The notes under the pieces: generated by a model
Seen by the model: the letters and a program-made list of their open reading frames with translations, nothing else
The model's database searches: none
Told to the model about the DNA's origin: nothing
Assembly (NCBI GenBank): GCA_020796225.1
Contig: CM036762.1
Span: 49,567,407-49,631,406 of the forward strand
Direction of reading: 5' to 3'
Length of the DNA stretch: 64,000 nucleotides
Origin: Arion vulgaris
Taxonomy: Eukaryota; Mollusca; Gastropoda; Stylommatophora; Arionidae
Part shown: positions 54,392-64,000 of the stretch, in pieces
Numbering within the stretch: the stretch's first letter is position 1
Layout of the letters: the number at the start of each line of letters is the position of its first letter
Position numbers and translations under genes: made by a program

Positions 54392-54769
54392 ATTAAGATT
54401 ATAATAAAAAAACTGAAAATAATTCAGCTATATCAGAAAATGCAACGACAGCAAATATTTTTCACTGCATCGGCTTTAGTTTGAAAGTGTTTCGTCAGTT
54501 CTTCAGCTCGTGTTTGCATATATTTAATTAATGTTTTTCTTTGTAGATACTGTGGTTCTTCGCCCATTAATTTAAATATAATATTGTTTTCATTGCATTA
54601 AATTTGTATAAAAATACTAGATACAAATATATTTAAATTGCAGTCTCAAATAATAATAATATATGCGCATAATACAAGTAGAATCTTATGATACCTTTTA
54701 ATTGTAAATTATTCTAGTAATAGTGCTGAATCTACAACCCTAACCAGACTGCAATAATTCCAGATCAAA

Positions 54770-55050
54770 TGTAGACTGTAGACTCAACAAACACTTACAT
54801 AGACTAGGAATAAGTAAAATAGCTCTCTGCCAGTGTCAACAGGCGGAACAGACTCAGGAGCATGTTCTGCAAGACTGTCCTGCAAGACTGTGAGAGCTGA
54901 GAAACAACATGTGGCCACACCCAGTTGACCTAAACGAACGTAACGAAGCTTTGAGGAAACCTGACAGAGCTGAAGCTGACTGCATAGTTTGTGGTCCACA
55001 GTAAACTAAGCGCATGACCAGAGATCGCTGAAAGAGAAGAAGATTTGTAT
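54770..55050 (+). pseudogene. LINE-A 3' fragment
   Basis: It corresponds to the end of LINE-A RNase H and 3' UTR: gactcaacaaacacttacat, gtgtcaacaggcggaacaga, tttgtggtccacagtaaact, aagcgcatgaccagagatcg and a GA-rich tail. It shows what the LINE-A 3' UTR looked like before LINE-B interrupted the copy at 8843-11111. Confidence 0.8.
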
Positions 55051-55109
55051 ACATTTTCTACAACAATGTGCAAACAAAATGCATAATGTATCAACGTAAT
55101 AATATATGT

Positions 55110-55440
55110 TATATTATAGCCTTAGTCCTTCGACCCTTCTCATGGGCAGAGAACATCAGCCATAGTTTTTTTTTAGTTATTCCTGTTCTGGACAATAATC
55201 TCCATGACTCCCCAACAAAGACCCATTTGTTTGTTGTCGTTGTCAAGCTCTATTCTTCACATGCTTTTTGGTCTGCCTCTCTTCCATTTGCCATCTGGAT
55301 TCCAAGTCAGTGCATGTCTCACAATGTTTATGGGTGATTTCCTCATCATGTGTCCTACCTATCTCAATATTCTTCTGATTTATTTCTCATCAGTCCTTTG
55401 CTTAATTTTATATCATAGGTTACATTACTAATTACCTTTG
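55110..55440 (-). pseudogene. LINE 3' tail
   Basis: Minus strand: [18 protein letters not shown], then WVFVGES and FSAHEKGRRTK with stops. It matches the general C-terminal pattern of invertebrate LINEs (a Q-D/N-R-x-x-W segment and a H-E-x-R end). Confidence 0.5.
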
Positions 55441-55450
55441 GCTAATATAG

Positions 55451-55680
55451 TGAAGCGTCTGACCGAATAGATTAGATCGTGGCTCCCATGTGGGAGACCC
55501 GTGTTCAGCTCACGCTAAGGCCAAGGATTTTGTTTTCTGTTGTGGGCATAAATGAAAATTTCCAACCTGAACAGCTTCTCGGCGACTGTACTAGCCATGC
55601 GGCCATTACATTCTCCAGGCTCCCGTCCTACATGTCCTACACCGCCCTAAAAAAGCGGTACTACAGGCTGTAACGACAGA
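55451..55680 (+). mobile_element. SINE-4 copy
   Basis: agcgtctgaccgaatagatt, tgtgggagacccgtgttcag, gccatgcggccattacattc and gccctaaaaaagcggtacta align with 7281-7508. Confidence 0.75.
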
Positions 55681-56089
55681 TAACTTGTGACATATGATTG
55701 ACAAGTTTCAACGATGTCCTTGTAGATCATCCATTTTCATCATCACATTTAGTACCCCTTATCATTTAGCAATTGCACAGACAATGCAATATTACTCTTT
55801 TAATCTCAGAGTTTTGCAGACCGTAGACAATACCGATGTCTACTCAGTTTCTGGTTATCGTAAACTCAGAACGACACTGTTTTTATAGCACCTGAGTTGG
55901 CGGTGCGTGACCGCGTTTTTTATTTGTACGATCAGAGAGCCACATTTAAAGGGCACTGTTTAAGAACTTATTATATATTTCTAAAAGTTGTTTTAAAAAT
56001 AGGTTTGTGTGTGTGTGTGTGTGTGATTTTCTAAAATTAATTTTGTTTAGATCAGAGGCTGGAGTCTATATCAACGTTCGTTACACCTT

Positions 56090-58330
56090 GCGGCTAGTCA
56101 ACATCCTTAACAGGGAATATGTTCCAGCAATTGAAATTCAAAGACGTATGCAAGCCGTTTATGGTGATTAGTGTGTTGATGTGAGTACAGTAAGAGGCTG
56201 GCTAAAGCGTTTAAGCGATGGATACTTCTAGAATACAGTAATAAGCAATCAAGTCAGTCTAAAAATTGAAAACTTAGGTATCGGTTTGTAAGGTCATTTG
56301 GACTTTTCAAAAAAAATTCTCAACGTATTGTTCGTGCAGACTTTCTTGAAAAAGGAACAATAATAAACTCTGAACGTTACATTTGAAACTATCACTGCCT
56401 TATGTAGAAGAATCAGGTTGAACTTTACATTGAAACTATCACTGCCTTATGTAGAAGAATCAGGCAGAACTTTACATTGAAACTATCACTGCCTTATGTG
56501 AAGAATCAGGCAGAACTTACATTGAAACTATCACTGCCTTATGTAGAAGAATCAGGCAGAACTTTACATTGAAACTATCACTGCCTTATGTAGAAGAATC
56601 AGGCAGAACTTTACATTAAAACTATCACTGCCTTATGTAGAAGAATCAGGCAGAACTTTACATTGAAACTATCACTGCCTTATGTAGAAGAATCAGGCAG
56701 AACTTTACATTGAAACTATCACTGCCTTATGTAGAAGAATCAGGCAGAACTTACATTGAAACTATCACTGCCTTATGTAGAAGAATCAGGCAGAACTTTA
56801 CATTGAAACTATCACTGCCTTATGTAGAAGAATCAGGTGGAACTTTACATTGAAACTATCACTGCCTTATGTAGAAGAATCAGGCAGAACTTTACATTGA
56901 AACTATCACTGCCTTATGTAGAGGAATCAGACGGAACTTTACATTGAAACTATCACTGCCTTATGTAGAAGAATCAGGCAGAACTTTACATTGAAACTAT
57001 CACTGCCTTATGTAGAAGAATCAGGCAGAACTTTACATTGAAACTATCACTGCCTTATGTAGAAGAATCAGGCAGAACGTTACATTGAAACTATCACTGC
57101 CTTATGTAGAAGAATCAGGCAGAACGTTACATTGAAACTATCACTGCCTTATGTAGAAGAATCAGGCAGAACTTTACATTGAAACTATCACTGCCTTATG
57201 TAGAAGAATCAGGCAGAACGTTACATTGAAACTATCACTGCCTTATGTAGAAGAATCAGGTGGAACTTTACATTGAAACTATCACTGCCTTATGTAGAAG
57301 AATCAGGCAGAACTTTACATTGAAACTATCACTGCCTTTATGAAGAATCAGGCAGAACTTTACATTGAAACTATCACTGCCTTATGTAGAAGAATCAGGC
57401 AGAACTTTACATTGAAACTATCACTGCCTTACGTAGAAGAATCAGGCAGAACTTTACATTGAAACTATCACTGCCTTATGTAGAAGAATCAGGAGGAACT
57501 TTACATTGAAACTATCACTGCCTTACGTAGAAGAATCAGGTGGAACTTTACATTGAAACTATCACTGCCTTATGTAGAAGAATTAGGTGGAACTTTACAT
57601 TGAAACTATCACTGTCTTATGTAGAAGAATCAGGAGGAACTTTACATTGAAACTATCACTGCCTTATGTAGAAGAATCAGGAGGAACTTTACATTGAAAC
57701 TATCACTGCCTTATGTAGAAGAATCAGGCAGAACGTTACATTGAAACTATCACTGCCTTACGTAGAAGAATCAGGCAGAACTTTACATTGAAACTATCAC
57801 TGCCTTATGTAGAAGAATCAGGCAGAACTTTACATTGAAACTATCACTGCCTTATGTAGAAGAATCAGGCAGAACTTTACATTGAAACTATCACTGCCTT
57901 ATGTAGAAGAATCAGGCAGAACTTTACATTGAAACTATCACTGCCTTATGTAAAAGAATCAGGCAGAACTTTACATTGAAACTATCACTGCCTTATGTAG
58001 AAGAATCAGGCAGAACTTTACATTGAAACTATCACTGCCTTATGTAGAAGAATCAGGCAGAACTTTACATTGAAACTATCACTGCCTTATGTAGAAGAAT
58101 CAGGCAGAACTTTACATTGAAACTATCACTGCCTTATGTAGAAGAATCAGGTGGCACTTTACATTGAAACTATCACTGCCTTATGTAGAAGAATCAGGAG
58201 GATTGGATTAGGAAAGTAAACACATCATCAACACTACAACGTCAGACGTCACATAAGTGCAGCAACAAGGAATGCTGTCGTTAGGTAAACGATATCGTTA
58301 GATGATAGGCATGAACAGCAGTAGCTTCAT
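56090..58330 (+). pseudogene. Mariner transposase relic containing a 47-bp satellite
   Basis: Left part (56095-56230): EIQRRMQAVYGD, a stop, CVDVSTVRGWLKRLSDG, the helix-turn-helix region of a mariner transposase. An internal deletion follows. At about 56335-56390 DFLEKGTIINSERYI precedes the array. After the array (58200-58275) the frame continues IRRIGLGK, then HYNVRRHISAATRNAVV, where H-D-N is expected, so the second catalytic Asp is lost. The array therefore sits inside transposase coding sequence. Not functional. Confidence 0.85.
56383..58203. repeat. 47-bp tandem array, about 39 units, derived from mariner coding sequence
   Basis: The unit (cattgaaactatcactgcct, tatgtagaagaatcaggcag, aacttta) equals the mariner segment encoding YIETITALCRRIR. 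47 is not a multiple of 3, so the frame is not kept between units. Variants include aacgtta, ggtgg or ggagg for ggcag, and acgtag for atgtag, and they form local clusters. Confidence 0.93.
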
Positions 58331-58532
58331 TTGAGAAAGAAGGAAAGGTAAATTACAAGAACTTGGCCGAAATTTTGAAGCTGGTACAAATAATTAACAA
58401 CCAAATGACAGACTAGCAATGAGAAATGAAATACATTGTTAAGCGAGTTTAGCTTGTCTTGAGACGAATCGTACACACTGTTAGTAACACATCAGTGTTT
58501 CAGTGTTTCACAGGGCAGTAAAGTCTATTTAG

Positions 58533-59185
58533 TTTAGTTTAGCTTAGTTTAGTCGTCAGATCATCATCACTGCACGTAGGGCCAATTAGTTCATAAGTGC
58601 TCCGATCTCCTCCTCAGTATGCCTCTCAGTGTGTGGCGACTAACGACACCGGTTCAGTGTTTGTTTACTATTCTTCTTTGGCTACCAGCATAGTGTTCTT
58701 GTCTGGTCACATCACATTTGATTTGGAATTATTACAGTTTGGTTAGTGTTGCAAATTCAATACTATTACTTGAATCATGTCACGCCTTCTCTCCCTTATG
58801 GAATTCCTAAGATCAACCTGGTCCATTACTGGTCCACTTTTACAGCAAGCCATACATGCAAGCCTATCTGCTTTTACAGCAGCCATACATGCAAGCCTAT
58901 CTGCTTTTACAGCAGCCATACATGCAAGCCTATCTGCACGTTCCTTTCCCCTTACACCTGCATACCCTGGCACAAAAACAAAACTGATTTTTGTCAGCCT
59001 AAACCTCCTCATCGATTTCATCCATTGTCTCCGAGCCCAACACTTTTTAATCTACCGGAGCATACTCATTGAGTCACTAAAAGAACATCCATGGATAAGG
59101 GTAAATGATTCCAGCCAGACTATCTCGTTAGTTACTGTCACGATTTACATAGTGAGACTGCTCGTAGTCACGGCAAAACCACCAC
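58533..59185 (-). pseudogene. LINE RNH2 RNase H fragment with in-frame 33-bp triplication
   Basis: Minus strand: SDSMSMLR, then KISFVFVPGYAGVRGKERAD, three tandem copies of an 11-residue unit (ADRLACMAAVK) at about 58849-58937, then MDQVDLRNSIRERRRDM. The 3' tail (58533-58660) has ctgacgactaaactaaac. The RNase H is truncated before its first Asp. Confidence 0.8.
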
Positions 59186-59189
59186 TGTC

Positions 59190-59432
59190 TTCATTCAAAA
59201 CAGTCTATTTAAAGTATATTTAAGCCAAAGTACATCACTTTCAACTTAAAACCAATAATATTTTAGTTATACCAGAATGCGTTTGCTATGCGTACGTGAA
59301 AAATAAAAATAAATGTGTGTTATTTTAATAACATTATTGGTGAGTCAAAGCTATGCCCAGCTAAAAGCTCATGTTTCTACCGGAGCGAACATAAAGTGTG
59401 ATTATGACAAAGGCGTTTTAGTTCAGAAAGAT

Positions 59433-59463
<31 letters not shown>

Positions 59464-59990
59464 TGAGAGAGTGAGAGAGAGAGGCGGACAGAGACATAGA
59501 TAAAGTGTCAATCTTTGCGAAGTGTACGCCTCCTTATTATAAATTAAAAAATCGATCATAGACAACAGAAGTAAGGAAACCAACTAACACTACTAGCAGT
59601 AATATATGTTACGTCAATCAAGCATACATTCGACATATCTGGTATGTTTTAACAAGACCAATTATTTTCATACTCCTTTTAAAATTGTGTGACTTTGGAT
59701 AAATAACATTCAGCGATTATTACAATATATTCTACTTTATCTAAAAGCCAGCGAACAGTGCTATACTAATTATGATTGAAGATTACAAATATTAGTATTG
59801 AAAAATTTCACGTTTTACTGTCGTAAAAACATTATACCATAGTAATTATTTATTATTCACAATTTCTAATATTTAAGAAGAAAAATATTTATCCATGACA
59901 ACCTACATTGAAAAAATATTAAGATAATAAATACAATTTTAATTTAATTGATGAACAAGAATCAAGTGTAGTGTTTGAAACTGTGAACCA
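59190..59990. other. Upstream region of GPCR paralogue 3, with a (GA)n run
   Basis: (GA)n at 59437-59482. The last 30 bp before the receptor ATG share aacaagaatcaagtgtagtgttt-type sequence (59952-59976) with the corresponding region of paralogue 1 (39532-39551). Otherwise AT-rich with no feature. Confidence 0.6.
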
Positions 59991-59992
59991 AC

Positions 59993-60925
59993 ATGAATAC
60001 AAGCTTGCCAAATTTGAAGTTTTGTTACATATTCACATGGGTAGATATTATTTATTTAATTGTTGGAATGGTAGTCTTTTTCGAGAATATTTTGATGATA
60101 TTTATAATATTACGGACACAAAGACTTCACAACATCGCAAACATTTTTATAACATCTTTAGCTGTGTCAGATCTGATAGTTGGATTATTTAATAGCTTGC
60201 CCAGCATCGTTTTAGCTGCAACTGGCTTTTCTGAATGGATATCCAGGAATGTGATATTTGTCACGGATATATGTAATGCAGGAATGTTGTTCTGTTCATA
60301 TCTTCACATGACACTGATTGCTGTTGAACGTTATGTTTACATCGCTTATCCTTACTTTCATTCTAGACATGTCACTGAAAAGTTTGTCATGAAATGTTTA
60401 CTCGGTGTTTGGATTCTAGTCATACTTGGTACAACAATATCGGTTGTTTTTCAGAACAGTGAGAACTATTGTCAACATGGAGATTTAGAATCCCACAGTT
60501 TTGTATATTTTAGCTGCTTAATGAATGTATTACTTCTTATTATAATTTGTTCAGTGTATTTCAAAATAGTTGCTTTATCGTTGAAACATCGACGATCAAT
60601 TGCTACTTTCAATGAAGCTGTATTGAATTCTGGATCTTCAAACCACACAGACAACACCAGAATGAGCAAGGAAAGATGGGTACACATGATAAAATCTATT
60701 CGTTTCTTTTTAGTGATGGCTGGTTCCTTAGTAGTAATGACAATTCCTGTGACAGTTTGTCTTTTAATTAACATTCTAATTAAAAATACTAATCAAAGTG
60801 TCATCAATACGATTACATATATTCCAAGCTTACATTCGGCAGTGAATTTCTTTATTAACATTTTCATGAACAATGATTTCAAACAAGCAGTCAAAAAATG
60901 TTTTCATTGTGAAACTGTCCGCTAA
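59993..60925 (+). CDS. Class A GPCR, intronless, paralogue 3
   Basis: 310 residues, starting MNTSL (N2-T-S4 sequon). Landmarks fall at the same positions as in paralogue 1: E31-N32, LAVSDL with D60, E112-R113-Y114, YIAYPYFHSRHVTEKF, ENYC in loop 2, SLKHRRSIATFN in loop 3, MTIPVTV in TM6, SAVNFFINIFMNNDFKQAVK in TM7. The frame is intact. Downstream, aataaaatg at 61095-61103 could serve as a polyadenylation signal. The 3' flank resembles that of paralogue 1, pointing to a duplication larger than the coding exon. The ligand is unknown. Confidence 0.92.
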   Translation: MNTSLPNLKFCYIFTWVDIIYLIVGMVVFFENILMIFIILRTQRLHNIANIFITSLAVSDLIVGLFNSLPSIVLAATGFSEWISRNVIFVTDICNAGMLFCSYLHMTLIAVERYVYIAYPYFHSRHVTEKFVMKCLLGVWILVILGTTISVVFQNSENYCQHGDLESHSFVYFSCLMNVLLLIIICSVYFKIVALSLKHRRSIATFNEAVLNSGSSNHTDNTRMSKERWVHMIKSIRFFLVMAGSLVVMTIPVTVCLLINILIKNTNQSVINTITYIPSLHSAVNFFINIFMNNDFKQAVKKCFHCETVR

Positions 60926-61349
60926 TTTGTGACTAGAAAACATTACATTTAATAATCGAATATTTTCCAAGTTATTTCATTTGGTTTCATGTGTTACAGA
61001 AACGATATCACGAAAGTAGTCGGTTACAAACGTCAATTTGATAATAATCACGACTATCGCAAGCAAAACGAATACAGCATGGAAGGAGAAAAATAAAATG
61101 TAATGTAATGTACTTTATCGTTTTGCTGTTGTATTAACAAGTGACAGTTTTCAGTCTTCATAAACAACATCACAGTTGAATATCAGATGTTCAACAATCT
61201 TCAAGATAGAGAATATATATTCTTCGCCACCAGCTCCACCAGGCAAGCTTTTTATAGGTGTAATCAATCTCCAATGATTAAACCTCTAAAAAGCAATGTC
61301 AATATGAAGTATTTATATTTGCACCCCAATATTTTATAGTCCCAAAGTC

Positions 61350-64000
61350 ATATGAAGTATTCTTCCACCCTTTTTCGATAATCGTCGCCATATTGCTGCA
61401 ATTATTCGTCGTGACGTAGTAGGTAAGATTTAGTAGTTATATTTGTTGCGTAGGTGCATTTCCCGTTCCTACCTTTTTTAGCATATAATATCTGTTCTTT
61501 TATTTCTATTACTATGCCTTCCCTACAACACTTGTTGAATTTTCTTCGATCTTATTTCTCGGTTTCCTTTAGCCTCCTGCCTGCTGATGTGCGTCTGACT
61601 GCCATCAGTTATGCTATGGTTACTTTAAAAAAAACTCGTTTCTGTTCTCATCGTAATTTCCTCTTCACATGTCAGCGTCTTAAGGTTATTCCCACAGGCT
61701 TTGCTTCCAACTTTCACCCCTCTGCAGGCTTATTATACCCCAGGGAGCAGCGTAGATTACAAAAGTTAGAAACCAAATGTGCGATACAATGCATGCGTTT
61801 TATCGCGGCTAACCACTCACACCTTCTAACTGACTTGGATTCCTCCCAGTCCCTACTTCTACAACGTCTACGACTTCTCACTTCTACCAATATGCTCCTT
61901 TACTCCCTTATTCGTTTCACTCTCCATGTTCTTAACAGACAACTGCATGAATTTATTTGCATGCATCATCAACAAAAACTTGACCTTCTTCGCTCTGTAA
62001 CTTCTACCACTCCTCTCAATTGTCCACAACTATCTTCTCCTCCCACCCAGGTTGTCTGCATCCCTCCAGACCTTCTCTTATCTGACAGCGAGAGTGTGTT
62101 TAAGTAAGGGTCTAAAGTTTGTTCCTCTCCGACCCTCCTTGACCACTACTCTACTCTTCAAGATGTGAACCGTTTCCACCGTGGCTTGCGACTCAAATTC
62201 CATTTTCATAACCAGGAGGACCCTCTAGAATATCACGACTCGAGTATGTTCTCCAAGTATTCTACTGCAAACGTGATTGAGTCCTAAACCTGGTGTCTCT
62301 AACGCTCTTGATCTCTACATCAAGAATACTTCATACGACATTGGACTTCTCCACCCCAAACGCCTAGGACGTTCTAACATGTCACCGTCCGAGTTTCGTG
62401 CTCTATCACACCTCCGTCGACGTAATGACATTGTTATCAAACCCGCTGATAAAGGTGGTTCCATAGTTGTATGGAGCAAAGACCTATATCTTCAGGAAGG
62501 CCACAACCAACTACTGAACACCCTATTCTACAAAACTAGTTCTTCTGATGTCACACTATCTAACAATAGTAAGGTCCGCAACGTTATCAAGAACCTAATT
62601 GCCTCTAAAGACCTTCCTACCGGCGCATCATCACTATGTGTCACCGACAGCTGTTTGATGCTCCCCAAAATTCATAAGCTCCACAATCGTGGTAGGCCTA
62701 TTGTTTCTGCTTGCTCTTGTCCTACCGAACACATCTTCGAATTCTTGACAGTATCTTCAATCCTATAGTCACCACACTACCTTCATTCTTGAAAGATACT
62801 AACCACACTTTGTCTGTTTTTTCCTCTATTAAGTTGTTGCCTGGCAGGACGTATCGTCTCTTCCTCCTTGATGTCTGTTCACTGTATACCTCTATACCTC
62901 ATTCTGACGGACTTCAAGCTATCCAGTTTTTTCTCGACAGGAGAACTAATCCTCTTGTCTCCATCTCGACTCTCCTCGTCTTGCAGAACTAGTTCTCACT
63001 CTCAACTCCTTTCAGTTTAATGACCAGTTCTTTGAACAGATCAGTGGGGTCGCCATGGTTACTAAAATGGGACCCAGTTATGCTTGTCTATTCATGGGTC
63101 ATCTCGAACACTTAGTATGGAACCCTATGATGGCCCCTTCCGTCCGTGTATCATAGATACATCGATGATGGTGTATTAGAATTACCGATATGCCTGAAGC
63201 CGATTTGTCACGCTTCATTAACTTCATTAATGTCTTCAATCCTGCTATTCGGTTCACCTCTCACATCTCTACCTCTTGTGTCAATTTTCTTGACATCACT
63301 ATCACCATCAGCCTATCTACTATCACTACATCAGTATACTACAAGCCTACTGATACACATAGCTTTTTTTCTGTATAGCTCTTCCCATCCCCAGGCTTGT
63401 CGTGACTCTTTACCTTTCTCTTAACTCTTACGCCTTTGTCGCCTCTGTAGCGAGGACGACGATTTTCTCGATAGAGCTCACAAGATGCTTGATTTCTTCC
63501 GCAAGCGCCTATACCCGGAGAATGTGCTTACATCTGCCATGCATCGGGTTCAGCTAATTGCTCAACAGGAGGCCCTTTCCAACCAACATAGAACCTCCAA
63601 TTCTGACAGGGTTAAACTTATCTTAACTTTCCACCCTCATAGTTCCCTGGTGAAAAGGTCTTATTCCATCATCTCCCTATTCTTCAGTCTGATCCTGAGA
63701 CACGTTCAGTCTTCCAACACTATCATTTGGTGGCGTACAGACGGGACAGAAGCCTCAAGATTTGTTGGTACACAGTCGCCTCAAGCCTAATATCCAGAGT
63801 CACTTTGGCACCATCCAGTGTGGCCGACGGCGCTGTAATACATGTGCATATGTAATACAGACCCGCACTGTCTCTTTTCCTAAAGCTACGTATGTCATTC
63901 AAGACAATTTCACGTGTGAGTCCCGCAATATCATCTATGCCATCACCTGAAAGCGGTGCAACACTGCCTATATTGGGGAAACCGGCAAGAGGCTTAGTGA
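61350..64000 (+). pseudogene. Penelope-like element, nearly complete but frameshifted, cut by the window end
   Basis: The N-terminal part (61454-62107) is open for 217 codons with no known domain. After stops the RT follows: RRNDIVIKPADKGGSIVVW, LMLPKIHKLHNRGRPIVSAC (62640-62720), FLLDVCSLYTSIPHSDG with the motif A Asp, GVAMVTKMGPSYACLFMG, and RYIDDGVLE (63150-63176) with the catalytic YxDD. Then come VNFLDITITISL, VYYKPTDTHSFF, LCSEDDDFLDRAHKM, the linker CGRRRCNTCAYVIQT and the GIY-YIG start (NIIYAIT, then AYIGETGKRLS). At least four frameshifts or stops. Domain order fits Penelope elements with GIY-YIG. Confidence 0.9.

Overview
The window is animal nuclear DNA. It is AT-rich, its real genes are rare, and most of it is decayed transposable elements (TEs) and minisatellites. 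Evidence for an animal: one gene split into at least 13 coding exons with consensus GT/AG splice sites and matching phases, three single-exon rhodopsin-like receptor genes, tRNA-derived SINEs, non-LTR retrotransposon tails, mariner and hAT relics, and a Penelope-like element. The LINE tail types resemble those I associate with molluscs. I infer a lophotrochozoan, probably a mollusc, but cannot name a species.

Left half (about 6.9-32.5 kb, minus strand): one host gene runs from its ATG at 32459 to a stop at 6973. The joined exons are collinear with vertebrate FANCG (XRCC9), the TPR-repeat subunit of the Fanconi anaemia core complex. Its introns hold nearly everything else in this half: nested LINEs, at least nine SINE or SINE-like families, one decayed Penelope copy and a palindromic mariner. 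One splice junction, between coding exons 4 and 5, is out of phase, so one exon was probably not found.

Middle (33-39 kb): dense repeats, including a telomere-motif minisatellite split by an insertion, a second Penelope copy with a GIY-YIG domain and a hammerhead-like 3' motif, three hAT-type MITEs (the third near 54.3 kb), one TA-flanked MITE and a 39-bp minisatellite open on both strands.

Right half (39-64 kb): three paralogous intronless class A GPCRs (39590-40516 +, 48254-49189 -, 59993-60925 +) sit among LINE relics and large tandem arrays. Several arrays are amplified pieces of TE coding sequence: a 47-bp unit from a mariner transposase (about 39 copies), a 21-bp unit from a LINE tail (10 perfect copies) and a 33-bp unit from a LINE RNase H (3 copies). 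The window ends inside a Penelope-like element (RT and GIY-YIG) from about 61350.

No prokaryotic operon, CRISPR array or rRNA was seen. tRNA-like sequences occur only as SINE heads. The most notable points are an invertebrate FANCG, the GPCR trio, the palindromic mariner, and the repeated birth of satellites from TE coding segments.
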